NCBI GenBank assembly: GCA_900120395.1
Contig: LT635553.1
Location: 1,594,254 to 1,658,253 of the forward strand
Direction of reading: 5' to 3'
Source: Porphyromonadaceae bacterium FC4
GTDB taxonomy: Bacteria > Bacteroidota > Bacteroidia > Bacteroidales > Porphyromonadaceae
DNA length: 64,000 nt
In this document: piece by piece, positions 25,939 through 34,559 of the stretch
Numbering within the stretch: the stretch's first letter is position 1
Layout of the letters: every line of letters starts with the position of its first letter
Notes under the pieces: model-generated
Database searches by the model: none
What the model was told of the DNA's origin: nothing
The model's input: the letters and a program-made list of their open reading frames with translations, nothing else
Position numbers and translations under genes: made by a program

Positions 25939-27209
25939 CTCCGAATCCAGGACAGGGGGTTGAGCTTAGTCGTCTCGCGCCATACTTGGAAGTGTAGCTG
26001 TGTGGCTCCTCCAAGCTCAGGATCGGAAAAGATCTTGCCAATCGCTTGCCCCGTACTTACCTTTGCACCTGTGGTGACGTAGACATCCGTGAGGTTGCTG
26101 TAGACCGTCAGGTAGTTACCGTGCCGGACGATGACGGAGTTATTGAACCCCTCGAGGGTAAATACCCGGGTCACCACTCCGTCAAAGACGGACTTAGCCT
26201 GGGCTCCGGGATCGCCTTGGAGGTCGACTCCGGAATTGTTCACACGCACATAGCGCAGCGCTTCATGCTGTTGTTCGCCAAACTCACTCACCACCCTGTA
26301 CGATCCGGTGATCGGAGCCGGCAGTCGGCCTTTGTTGTTCTCGAAGTTGCCGGAGAGCTTGAGCTCCTCCTGGGTCATAGCATAGCCTCCTGACGTTACC
26401 GACTTGCGCTCGGTCACCTTTTCACCCTTTTTCTGCGCCTTTTGGGCAGCAAGGGCAGCACGACGAGCCTCCTCGATCTCCTTGCGGATCTGAGCTTCGA
26501 TCTGCCGATTCAGTTCACGCGCTTGTCGCTTTTGCCTGTCCAGCTCCTTTTTGAGCTCCGACTCTTTTCCTCGAAGCTTCTTGAGGTGCTCCTCGGCTTT
26601 GGCTTGATCCGCCTTGATCTGCTCAGTCTCGGTTATGCGCAGAGCCAGCAGCTGGCTTTTTTCATCCCTGGTCGCTTGCAGCGTCGCCTTTTGTACCTCT
26701 ATCTCTTCTCTAAGTGCTCGAAGCTTGGACGCCTCCTGCTTTTGCCACTGGGCATACTCCTGGAGGTATCTGGCACGGCGGAGGCCCTCGGCAAAGTCTC
26801 GTGCGGAGAGGATGAAGAGGATCTGATCCTCGGCTTTGGCTCCGCGCTGTAGCGCACGAATGGACTTGACGTAGCTCTCCTGACGCTTCTCAAACTTCTT
26901 CTGCAGTCGGTCTATCTCTGCCTCCACCTCCTCGATCTGGCGGTCAGTGGCTTTGATCTCATCATTGAGCGCACGGACCATCTCCTGACGTTTACGCACT
27001 TGGTTCTGGATCAGCGTCAACTGTTGGAGTTGTTGCTTGACGGTCGTACCCGCCTGGCTCAGTAGGCTATTGATGCGGGCGATATCCTCTTGGAGGTTTT
27101 TACGACGTGCCTCCAGTCGAAGGACTTCGGCAGACTTTTGCTGCTGCGCCAGTCCGACCACAGGTGTCTGCAGCAGGAGCAGGAGGATCAGGTACCAAAC
27201 TCTCTTCAT
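25935..27209 (-). CDS. EnvC-like coiled-coil protein with degenerate LytM domain
   Basis: The 424-residue protein has a signal peptide (WYLILLLLLQTPVVGLAQQ), a long coiled-coil region (residues about 25-260, rich in Glu, Lys, Gln and Arg), and a C-terminal LytM/M23 fold from about 310. The zinc-binding positions look lost: the first motif reads NNSGVDLQGD instead of HxGxD-like, and the last reads TQLHFQVW instead of HxH. In E. coli EnvC such a domain activates murein amidases rather than cutting peptidoglycan itself. A role in cell separation is therefore likely. It lies between ribF and the DUF4292 gene, coupled to both by ATGA. Confidence 0.85.
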   Translation of the reverse strand: MKRVWYLILLLLLQTPVVGLAQQQKSAEVLRLEARRKNLQEDIARINSLLSQAGTTVKQQLQQLTLIQNQVRKRQEMVRALNDEIKATDRQIEEVEAEIDRLQKKFEKRQESYVKSIRALQRGAKAEDQILFILSARDFAEGLRRARYLQEYAQWQKQEASKLRALREEIEVQKATLQATRDEKSQLLALRITETEQIKADQAKAEEHLKKLRGKESELKKELDRQKRQARELNRQIEAQIRKEIEEARRAALAAQKAQKKGEKVTERKSVTSGGYAMTQEELKLSGNFENNKGRLPAPITGSYRVVSEFGEQQHEALRYVRVNNSGVDLQGDPGAQAKSVFDGVVTRVFTLEGFNNSVIVRHGNYLTVYSNLTDVYVTTGAKVSTGQAIGKIFSDPELGGATQLHFQVWRETTKLNPLSWIRR

Positions 27210-28018
27210 AGGCTCTTCAGTAGCTCGGTTAGTTCTTTCAGGCTCACCTCCCGATACCTTTCAGGAGGAGTCGTGTTCGCTTGCGTCGTGACCTTATCCC
27301 CCAGGCTGTTCAGTCTGAGCTCCGCTCCATATACCTTGTCGATATCCGTGACCTCTAAAATGGTGGTCATCGGCACACCGGTATCGGAGAAGTCCTCGTA
27401 CCTCACCTCAGCGACACGACCTACCCCCACTTCCACAATACTATGGACGAGCCGGAGCCGGTCATCGTACTCATGGCGAATCCCCTCCCGCTTGTTCTCA
27501 AAAACATAGAGTCCGCCCTCCGTATGCATTCTCATGGACCTCAGGACCTCCACCCCGGTCTCGCGTTTTGTGAACGGTTCATTCTGCGCTACAGCCCGGA
27601 GCACCGCAGGATCTATCCCTGCCAAGTCCGCCACCCCCAAAAGCCCCCGCCGGGACAGAGAGGTACGGAAGTACCGCTTATTCATACGGTCCTGCACCAG
27701 GATGGCGTCATTGGTCACGTCTACCCGACCCGCCTCTACAAACGGCAGCGGACGTACCGAGAGGACCACACTCCGATCCCGCACCATAGAGTAGCTCACC
27801 GGCACCCGGGTACTCTCACTGCCTTTTCGTAAAAAGACCCGCCCCGTCCCCTGCACTTCAGCCGGTGGCTCCTTCGCTGAGTATTGGTGCAAAAATGCGC
27901 TCTTGGACAGGGACAGAGACCCTCCCTCTCCTCCGCTTGTACTCTGCCGCCGGGTCACGCCACAGGCGCTGAGCAAGAGAGCTAAAACCACCGCTACTAA
28001 GGCTGTATGCTTTCTCAT
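27206..28018 (-). CDS. DUF4292-family lipoprotein
   Basis: A 270-residue lipoprotein (LALLLSAC, Cys19) with the beta-rich body of DUF4292, conserved in Bacteroidota and often placed between a TPR gene and an EnvC-like gene, exactly as here. The fold resembles LolB/outer-membrane lipoprotein carriers, so an envelope role is plausible. That role is inferred. ATGA overlaps exist on both sides. Confidence 0.85.
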   Translation of the reverse strand: MRKHTALVAVVLALLLSACGVTRRQSTSGGEGGSLSLSKSAFLHQYSAKEPPAEVQGTGRVFLRKGSESTRVPVSYSMVRDRSVVLSVRPLPFVEAGRVDVTNDAILVQDRMNKRYFRTSLSRRGLLGVADLAGIDPAVLRAVAQNEPFTKRETGVEVLRSMRMHTEGGLYVFENKREGIRHEYDDRLRLVHSIVEVGVGRVAEVRYEDFSDTGVPMTTILEVTDIDKVYGAELRLNSLGDKVTTQANTTPPERYREVSLKELTELLKSL

Positions 28019-29724
28019 TCCTTATTACTTTTGAGTTCTTCGATCTCCAGCACCTCAGCGCAGACCTCTTCTGCGTCTGCGCCATTCTCCAGTGCCTTTC
28101 GCCATGCATCGATGGCAGCGTCGTAGTCCTTGAGCGCCTTTAGGATGTGCGCATAGTGCCGGTAGTACTCTACTGCCGGCTCCTCGCTTTTCTCCAGTGC
28201 ACGCTCCATATATACCTTGGCAAGCGTGTAGGCTCTCCGCTTGTAGAGCACCCAGGCGTAGGTATCCAGGTAGGTGGGTTCGTCGGGGTACTCTTTCACC
28301 ACTGAGGCTGCCAGTTTTTCCGCCAAGAGCAGATCCTCCGGTTCGTCGCTATACTTGGTCAGGAAGTAGGCAAAGTTGTTGGTCCCGCTGACATTACCGC
28401 TCCGGATCACCTGCTCGTAATACTTACGCGCTTCGGGCCAGTTGCCCATCTGCTCGAGGGCATCAGCCTTGACTGCCATGAACTGCATGTACAGATTGCT
28501 CTCCTCCGGTACCACCTCCAGCGCATGGTCCACTTTCTCCAAAAGGGCCGCTTGGTCATCCGGGTGATCCTGAGCAAAAGAGATGAGGTCGTACAGCAAA
28601 AACTGGGCATCATTCGGGTACGCCAGCAGCCCTTGCTTGGCTACATAGGCGATGGAGTCCTCCTTCTCTCCGGACACATAGTCTCGGATCATATACTCAT
28701 ACGCCGACCGCGCCTTGGCTCCCTCCTCGATCAGCCTGGTCGCCTCTTGCCGAGCGCGAACGGTGTCGGACGTAGCCAGGTAATACTCCAGAGCATAGAT
28801 CTGAAAGAAATCGCTGTCCGGGTACTTCTCCGCAAGCTGCTTGGCGAGGGGCATCAGTGCTTGCTTGACACCGGACAGGTCGTCGTAGTAGCCCTCCACA
28901 GCCCTCGTCAGTCCCTCCAGCTCCTCAGCTGTACACCCTTGTGTCTGACTATAGTTGCGAAGCACCTCTACCGCCTTCTGGACAGGCTCCGACTCGGAGA
29001 AGAGGAGGATCTGGATCTCAAGGGCTCGAGGGTTATTGGGGTGCCTTTGGAGCAGGTTGTCAACCACTTCTTTGGCTTCGTCCACACGATCCCCCTGGAG
29101 CAATAGTACGACCAGTATGCGCGATGCGGTCAGCTCGCTTGGCTGCTCACGGAGGTACTCACGGAGCACACGCTCAGCCTCGTCCGGGCGTCCGTTCTCG
29201 ATCAACATCGTACTCAGGCGGTACATGTACTCGCTATTGGACTTATCCATCGCTTGGAGCTCCTTGAGCACATCTATGGCTCGGTCCGTCTCTCTATTCT
29301 CCAGATAGAGACGCATCAGCAAGTAGAGCACCCGCTTATCGTCGGGCTTTTGGCAGAGGAGCTCGTCCTTGGTCTGCCGCAGAAGATCCCACTCCTGGGT
29401 TACCCCGGCGACCATCATCAGCTGCATACCTATCTCTCGGTCGTGCCCGGACTCACGAAAAGCTCTACTCAGATAGTCAGCAGCCACCGAAGCGTCGGCA
29501 TGCGCCAGATCCACGAGCACCGATGGCTGGAGCGAGTCCGCCAGGTAAGCCATCCAGAGGTGGTTCATCCTGGGTGATCGCGCCTGAGGCTCCACAGGGC
29601 TCATCCGCTGTGCCCTACTGTACACACGATCGTACAGGCTCTGTGCCTGTGCCGGGATCGCGCCTGCCAGCACCACTGTCAGCAGCAGGGCCCGACCTAT
29701 ATTCTTGAAGTATTTACTGCTCAT
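28015..29724 (-). CDS. Exported tetratricopeptide-repeat protein
   Basis: A 569-residue protein with a signal peptide (ALLLTVVLAGAIPAQAQ) followed by many TPR-like helix pairs (ELQAMDKSNSEYMYRLSTML, VVDNLLQRHPNNPRALEIQ, YYEQVIRSGNVSGTNNFAYF, DYDAAIDAWRKALENGADAE). It is probably periplasmic and mediates protein-protein contacts. It is the first gene of a coupled set with DUF4292, EnvC-like and ribF. ATG at 29724 is preferred to 29733. Confidence 0.85.
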   Translation of the reverse strand: MSSKYFKNIGRALLLTVVLAGAIPAQAQSLYDRVYSRAQRMSPVEPQARSPRMNHLWMAYLADSLQPSVLVDLAHADASVAADYLSRAFRESGHDREIGMQLMMVAGVTQEWDLLRQTKDELLCQKPDDKRVLYLLMRLYLENRETDRAIDVLKELQAMDKSNSEYMYRLSTMLIENGRPDEAERVLREYLREQPSELTASRILVVLLLQGDRVDEAKEVVDNLLQRHPNNPRALEIQILLFSESEPVQKAVEVLRNYSQTQGCTAEELEGLTRAVEGYYDDLSGVKQALMPLAKQLAEKYPDSDFFQIYALEYYLATSDTVRARQEATRLIEEGAKARSAYEYMIRDYVSGEKEDSIAYVAKQGLLAYPNDAQFLLYDLISFAQDHPDDQAALLEKVDHALEVVPEESNLYMQFMAVKADALEQMGNWPEARKYYEQVIRSGNVSGTNNFAYFLTKYSDEPEDLLLAEKLAASVVKEYPDEPTYLDTYAWVLYKRRAYTLAKVYMERALEKSEEPAVEYYRHYAHILKALKDYDAAIDAWRKALENGADAEEVCAEVLEIEELKSNKE

Positions 29725-29847
29725 CAATCGCACGATTAGTCATTATCCGTGTAAAGATACCCATTTCTCCAAATGTAGTGGATGAAGCCAGCACAAGCAA
29801 CAGGATTGACCCAAATGGATTTTTTCACTTCGGGCACGCACAAAAAA

Positions 29848-29928
29848 TTTGACGGATAGTAGAGAAAAGTTTCCAGTAGGAAAGAGATCGCTTCTATCCG
29901 TCAAATCGTTCGGTTTCCTACTGGAAAC
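29848..29928 (-). repeat. 44-bp-unit composite repeat, copy 5 (rearranged)
   Basis: The left half reads as the reverse complement of the usual element: TTTGACGGATAG, then TTTCCAGTAGGAAA. The middle part (AGATCGCTTCTATCCGTCAA) and the right palindrome TTTCCTACTGGAAAC are in the forward sense. The flank beyond (CTTTTGGCGTTCAGGTACC) is again reverse. So the inner spacer is inverted relative to the other nine copies. The interval 29734-30174 separates divergent genes and holds nothing else that I can name. Confidence 0.88.
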
Positions 29929-30174
29929 TTTTGGCGTTCAGGTACCCAATTTTCAAAGAGTGTGTATCTACCTGTTTAACTGAAAGTTATGAACCCCAAG
30001 CCAGGGTGTGTTAGGATGGAGCATTTTCGGCATCAGCAACCTAAAAAAAGAGCAGAATAAAACGACTTTAGCTCTAACCCATAAAATTTCTCCGGGATTC
30101 CATCGGTAGGCTTCACCCAAACCAGAAGGCAGACGCATAGTAAGCTCAGCCATATAAAGTAAGAGCGAGGAAGA

Positions 30175-30206
30175 TTTGAAAAGAAGAAAAGAAAATAGTA
30201 CCTTTG
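30175..30206 (+). promoter_or_regulatory. Complete Bacteroidota promoter of rpmE2/mnmE
   Basis: TTTG at 30175-30178, a 20-bp spacer and TACCTTTG at 30199-30206 match the consensus with ideal spacing, 64 bp upstream of the L31 start. Confidence 0.75.
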
Positions 30207-30270
30207 CCAAACCATTACACTCCAGAGATAAGACAGACTATAAACAACTAAGGCAGAATAACATAAAGAG

Positions 30271-30528
30271 ATGAAACAGGGTATACATCCAGAGAACTAC
30301 CGCGAGGTGGCATTTAAGGATATGTCAAATGACGAGGTATTCATCACTCGCTCGACGGTAGAAACAAAGGAAACGATCGAAGTGGATGGCAAGACTTATC
30401 CGCTCCTAAAGGTCGAGATCTCCAGCACTTCACACCCCTTCTATACCGGAAAGGCAAAGCTGGTCGACACCGCAGGACGTGTGGACAAGTTCATGAGCCG
30501 CTACGGAAATCGCAACAAAAAGAAATAA
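30271..30528 (+). CDS. rpmE2: 50S ribosomal protein L31, type B
   Basis: The 85-residue protein starts [19 protein letters not shown] and contains [21 protein letters not shown], typical of L31 type B. It lacks the CxxC zinc motifs of the type A protein, so it does not need zinc, a form often used under zinc shortage in other bacteria. It follows a strong consensus promoter. A weak hairpin comes after the stop. Confidence 0.95.
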   Translation: MKQGIHPENYREVAFKDMSNDEVFITRSTVETKETIEVDGKTYPLLKVEISSTSHPFYTGKAKLVDTAGRVDKFMSRYGNRNKKK

Positions 30529-30533
30529 TCCGA

Positions 30534-30552
30534 GAAAGGATCCGGTCCTTTC
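30534..30552 (+). terminator. Hairpin after rpmE2
   Basis: GAAAGGA (30534-30540) pairs with TCCTTTC (30546-30552) around a 5-nt loop. No T-tract follows, so termination would be weak or factor-dependent. Confidence 0.35.
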
Positions 30553-30685
30553 GGTCGAGTCGTGCAGTCACTAAGGCTGCGCAGACAAGAGAAAGAAATA
30601 GACGACGTGGAGTACCACGGACTCAGAGCTACACTCCAGTGCACAGCACATGGGGTGTAGTTTGTATTTAGCAAGCACCATCCCT

Positions 30686-32059
30686 ATGACCAACGATATA
30701 ATAGCCGCAATCGCCACAGCTCCGGGACGAGCTGCACAAGGTGTCATCAAAGTCTGCGGACCGGGATCTATCGATCTGGTAGAGAAGATCTTTCGATCCC
30801 CAAAGGCTCCCCTGAGCACTCTGGAGGGCTACCGCGCCACCTATGGCTGGATCGTGGATCCGGCGAACGGCGAACGGATCGATGACGGCATGGCGCTCGT
30901 GTACCGAGCTCCACACTCCTACACCGGAGAGGATACGGTAGAGCTCACCCTGCATGGCAACCCCTTGATCCTATCGCTCTCCATGCAGCTCCTACTGGAC
31001 CAAGGTGCCAGACTGGCAGAGCCGGGAGAGTACACCCGCCGTGCTTTCGCAGCCGGCAAGATGGACCTGAGCCAGGCAGAGGCGGTAGCAGACATCGTGG
31101 CAAGCGAAAACCGGGCAGCCCTCCGGCTCTCCGTGACACAAATGAGGGGAGGTTTTAGAGACAAGATACGGGGACTGCGGGACCAACTCATAGACCTTGC
31201 CTCGCTGATCGAACTGGAGCTGGACTTTAGCGAAGAGGACGTGGAGTTTGTACCCCGGGAGGAGCTGACCCGGAAGTGCCAAGAGATCCTCCGCGAAACA
31301 ACAGAGCTGGCGGACAGCTACCGAGTCAGCCAAGTGATCAAGGAGGGAATACCCATCGCCATCGTCGGGGAGACAAACGTAGGCAAGTCCACCCTACTCA
31401 ACACCCTACTGGGCGAGGACAAGGCAATCGTATCCGACATACACGGCACCACGCGCGACACGATCGAGGATACCCTGTACATCCGCGGGCAGCAGTTTCG
31501 GATCATCGATACCGCCGGCATCCGCACCACAGAGGACACCATCGAGAACATCGGGATAGAGCGCTCCTTTGCGGCAGTCAAGAAAGCAGCACTGACCCTA
31601 TGGGTCATCGATGCGACAAAGGATACTACTGGGCTGGGAGCCATGTACCGCTCACTCGCCGAGCACACGGAGCCCGAGCGCATAGTACCGGTGATCAATA
31701 AGTGTGACCTCGCCGGACCGGAGCAGGCGCAGCAGGCTATCGGCACCACAGCGCTGACCATATCGGCACGCGAGAGAGGCTCCGTCGAAAAGGTCAAAGA
31801 CCTCCTGAGTCAACGCTTCGACGCCTACCAAGCCGAGGTAGGCGATGTGATGGTGACCAACCTGAGACAGGCCAACGCACTAGCAGAAGCAAGTGAACAC
31901 CTACAGGGAGTACTGGAGAAGCTGGACCTCGGGTTATCAGGCGACCTGATCGCCCAAGACCTAAGGGCAGCTACCGCCGACCTAGCCACGGTCATCGGCG
32001 AAGTCACCACCGACAACCTCCTCCACAACATCTTCGCCAACTTCTGCATCGGCAAATAA
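30686..32059 (+). CDS. mnmE: tRNA uridine-5-carboxymethylaminomethyl modification GTPase MnmE
   Basis: The 457-residue protein has the N-terminal folate-binding domain (IIAAIATAPGRAAQGVIKVCG), a helical region, an inserted G domain (GETNVGKSTLLN, IHGTTRDTIED, IDTAGIR, NKCD) and the invariant C-terminal CIGK. With MnmG it modifies U34 of certain tRNAs. ATG at 30686 fits the family start. The longer reading from 30650 adds 12 unrelated residues. It is the last core gene before the AT-rich island. Confidence 0.96.
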   Translation: MTNDIIAAIATAPGRAAQGVIKVCGPGSIDLVEKIFRSPKAPLSTLEGYRATYGWIVDPANGERIDDGMALVYRAPHSYTGEDTVELTLHGNPLILSLSMQLLLDQGARLAEPGEYTRRAFAAGKMDLSQAEAVADIVASENRAALRLSVTQMRGGFRDKIRGLRDQLIDLASLIELELDFSEEDVEFVPREELTRKCQEILRETTELADSYRVSQVIKEGIPIAIVGETNVGKSTLLNTLLGEDKAIVSDIHGTTRDTIEDTLYIRGQQFRIIDTAGIRTTEDTIENIGIERSFAAVKKAALTLWVIDATKDTTGLGAMYRSLAEHTEPERIVPVINKCDLAGPEQAQQAIGTTALTISARERGSVEKVKDLLSQRFDAYQAEVGDVMVTNLRQANALAEASEHLQGVLEKLDLGLSGDLIAQDLRAATADLATVIGEVTTDNLLHNIFANFCIGK

Positions 32060-32403
32060 GCCCCCCGGCTCACCCTCTGATAGGTGGATAAGGACAGGCG
32101 GCACCGCCGACTCCACTGTCTTTCCGCACCTACCCCACACCTATGCCGTGTCCCAACGCTCTTGCGAACAGGCACCTACACCGTCTCCAAGATGCTGTCC
32201 CGCAAGAATTTCTCCACCACCCAAGTCAACGCCGACATCATCAACACCCAAAAACGCGAAGCCGCGGGAAAAGATCTTCTTGAAGTAAGATTATAATCTC
32301 CTATAGCTACATTCATTACTAAGAACATATAAAACTTACCGAACCACACAAACCTACTAAGACTCACTAACAATGTTTTATCAACGACAAGAACAAATCG
32401 TAT
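32060..32403. other. Left junction of the AT-rich island
   Basis: A gene-free stretch where composition shifts from GC-rich to AT-rich at about 32290. Near its left end is TCTGATAGGTGGATA (32076-32090), which resembles 38540-38554 and loosely the upstream module of the 44-bp-unit repeat. No integrase or tRNA is seen. Confidence 0.5.
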
Positions 32404-33339
32404 TTATTTAATACACCTATCTTCTAATATCCCTTCGTACACATCTTTATACTCTTTAAATCCTACAATACTAAAGCCGACAGATTCTAAGAAAAAACGT
32501 TTCCCATCAGTACAATCATTTTCTAGACAGATATACCATCCTTGTCTTTTCCTTTCAGAAAATTTTCTAAATAGCCTTGCTCTCTCAATTAAAAGCCACC
32601 TTAAATCTATTTCATTATCTTCAAGGCCCAATCCAAATACGCATAAATCTTTTCCAAAAAACACTTCCAACCATGTGTGATCGCCATTCCAACGACTTTG
32701 CTTCTTTTCATCAAAGTATTTAGCTATACCAGTATCTCCATATAGAAAATTTCGCAGCCTAGTTACTTGATATAGGTAGTCTGAGAGACTGAATCTTATG
32801 CTCCTTTTATATTTATGCATTCCATGGATATGCCATACTCCAAAACCGTCTAAAGGTGAATCCAGTTCTGTTTTAGCATAGTATACATCCCACGGATAAA
32901 AGTCAGTAAAACCTCTTCCTGCATTTGTTTTCAACCTAAAGAAATCTAGACCTGAAATTAAATTCTTATCAAAGTTAGTTGTAAGCAGGGGTATTTCCCA
33001 TTCTTTACATTTTGACTGTAATTTAGCATGGTAATCATTAGGTTTCCACTTCTCAAGCTCATTATAGAAAACACTTCGAACTTTTCCATTTGAATTTGAT
33101 TTAAGCTCAATCAAATTATAAAACTCCGTGAACGAAATTCCATTAGGTATTTCACTCAAAGAACCACCTATCATCTCCCTATATATTCTCTTAAGTAGAG
33201 AACTCCAAGAGCAATCATTGTCCTCTACATAGGAATACCTATTAATTCCATTTCCCACAATAAATGCAAGATTATTGTTGTCTTTACTTTTTAATATACC
33301 TTGCTTCATTTCATTATTTAGATCTTCAACTTTACACAT
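32404..33339 (-). CDS. SIR2-like domain protein, possible NAD-degrading defence effector
   Basis: A 311-residue protein without signal or membrane segment. Motifs fit the SIR2-like (SIR2_2) fold of anti-phage proteins: AFIVGNGINR near residue 25 for the nucleotide loop, LLTTNFDKNL near 118, VWHIHGMHKYKRSIRFS near 167 and FGLGLEDNEIDLRWLLIERA near 235. Related domains in Thoeris, DSR and SIR2-HerA systems destroy NAD+ on phage infection. Here the domain is nearly the whole protein, so a sensor must be separate or built in. It is the third of three minus-strand genes (Fic, RhuM, SIR2-like), 62 bp after RhuM. Base composition is much more AT-rich than the core genes. Defence function is inferred. 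Confidence 0.75.
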   Translation of the reverse strand: MCKVEDLNNEMKQGILKSKDNNNLAFIVGNGINRYSYVEDNDCSWSSLLKRIYREMIGGSLSEIPNGISFTEFYNLIELKSNSNGKVRSVFYNELEKWKPNDYHAKLQSKCKEWEIPLLTTNFDKNLISGLDFFRLKTNAGRGFTDFYPWDVYYAKTELDSPLDGFGVWHIHGMHKYKRSIRFSLSDYLYQVTRLRNFLYGDTGIAKYFDEKKQSRWNGDHTWLEVFFGKDLCVFGLGLEDNEIDLRWLLIERARLFRKFSERKRQGWYICLENDCTDGKRFFLESVGFSIVGFKEYKDVYEGILEDRCIK

Positions 33340-33401
33340 GGCTAAAAATAAGTGCTATGATACTCAAATGAAAGATGTCGTTTTGCCTTCTTGTCTCTAG
33401 G

Positions 33402-34427
33402 TTACAACTCAACTGATTTGGGTCTTGTAGCAATACTTTGCTCAATTTGCCGAAGTTCCGTAAGTTCTCTTTGTTCTTCTTCCATTAGAGCCAGTTTTTT
33501 ACGGCGGAGATTAAATGTTTCGTACTCTCGTTCCACCTTGGCTTTCATCTGGGCATTGGATATGGAGCCGCTACCTTTAAGAAGGTTTTTATTTTGGAAA
33601 CTCATGAGTGCATCAACATTATCCCGCCAATAGTCTAAAGTCAGGTCTTTTCGCTCTTTCACCCTTAATTCTGCAGAATCCAAGAAGAGCACTGTGAGCT
33701 GATTTAGGGTCTCTATCTCCTCCTGCTTTAGGTAATTCTTAGCGGTGTATATATCTTGCTTTCTGACCACAGAGCCCTTCCAAGAGGTTAGAGCCATATT
33801 GGGTGCGTTGGCATCCGCACGACTCACAACTATTTCAGCAGCTGTTTGCTGAGTAACTGCATAGAGGAGTTTATTCTGAGTTTCAGCGAAGAACATTTGA
33901 GTCGCCTTATCAGTCTTGTCGTAATCACTACTTAAAGCGAGCAAGTCCCTGACCTTTTGATAGAACCGCTTTTCACTAGCACGAATATCACGTATCCGCT
34001 CAAGAAGTTCATCAAAATAGTCTGGTCTTCCATCAGGATTCTTTAGTCGGTCGTCATCCATGACAAACCCCTTAATCATATACTCCTTAAGGTTGTGATT
34101 AGCCCATCTCCTAAACTGTGTACCTCTCTTGCTCCGAACTCGGAATCCTATGGCTAATACCATATCAAGGGAGTAGAAAGTTACCTGATAATTCTTCCCG
34201 TCTGAGGCAGTTGTTAAGTAATCCTTAACAACTGAATATTCCGCTAACTCTCCTTCTTTCAGTATATTAGATATATGCATACTGATATTGGGAACAGAGG
34301 TGGCAAAAAGTTCTGCCATCTGGTTTTGATTCATCCAGATGTTGCCATCCTTAGCATAGAGGGTTACCCTTGCTTTTCCATCATCTGTATTGTATATGAT
34401 AATCTGATTATCTTTCGCTTGCATCAT
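33402..34427 (-). CDS. RhuM-family protein
   Basis: A 341-residue cytoplasmic protein of the virulence RhuM family: IIIYNTDDGKARVTLYAKDG, IWMNQNQMAELFATSVPNIS (a DNA-binding-like helix-turn-helix), FYSLDMVLAIGFRVRSKRGT and FRRWANHNLKEYMIKGF. The rest is helical, with a Lys/Glu-rich tail. RhuM genes are common on pathogenicity and defence islands and their function is not settled. The start at 34427 is fixed by a textbook Shine-Dalgarno AGGAG 8 nt upstream, rare for Bacteroidota. The gene stands between Fic and SIR2-like genes in the same orientation. Confidence 0.88.
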   Translation of the reverse strand: MMQAKDNQIIIYNTDDGKARVTLYAKDGNIWMNQNQMAELFATSVPNISMHISNILKEGELAEYSVVKDYLTTASDGKNYQVTFYSLDMVLAIGFRVRSKRGTQFRRWANHNLKEYMIKGFVMDDDRLKNPDGRPDYFDELLERIRDIRASEKRFYQKVRDLLALSSDYDKTDKATQMFFAETQNKLLYAVTQQTAAEIVVSRADANAPNMALTSWKGSVVRKQDIYTAKNYLKQEEIETLNQLTVLFLDSAELRVKERKDLTLDYWRDNVDALMSFQNKNLLKGSGSISNAQMKAKVEREYETFNLRRKKLALMEEEQRELTELRQIEQSIATRPKSVEL

Positions 34428-34435
34428 GATATTAG

Positions 34436-34442
34436 CTCCTTT
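34436..34442 (-). promoter_or_regulatory. Strong Shine-Dalgarno of the RhuM gene
   Basis: The minus strand reads AAAGGAG with 8 nt to the ATG at 34427. Most genes of this window have no such site, so it supports the chosen start and a foreign origin. Confidence 0.65.
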
Positions 34443-34559
34443 CCTCCATAATAGCATTGTACTATAAACATATCTACACTCCTCCCCCTTCACAAGTATA
34501 CCCAATTCACACTACATGACGGTTGATTATGGAAGAAATATAATCGAGGTCAAGGCAAG

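Noticed and set aside
32084-32296. Small plus-strand frame after mnmE
   Set aside because: No family similarity was recognised, and it spans the composition change at the island edge. It is more likely intergenic.
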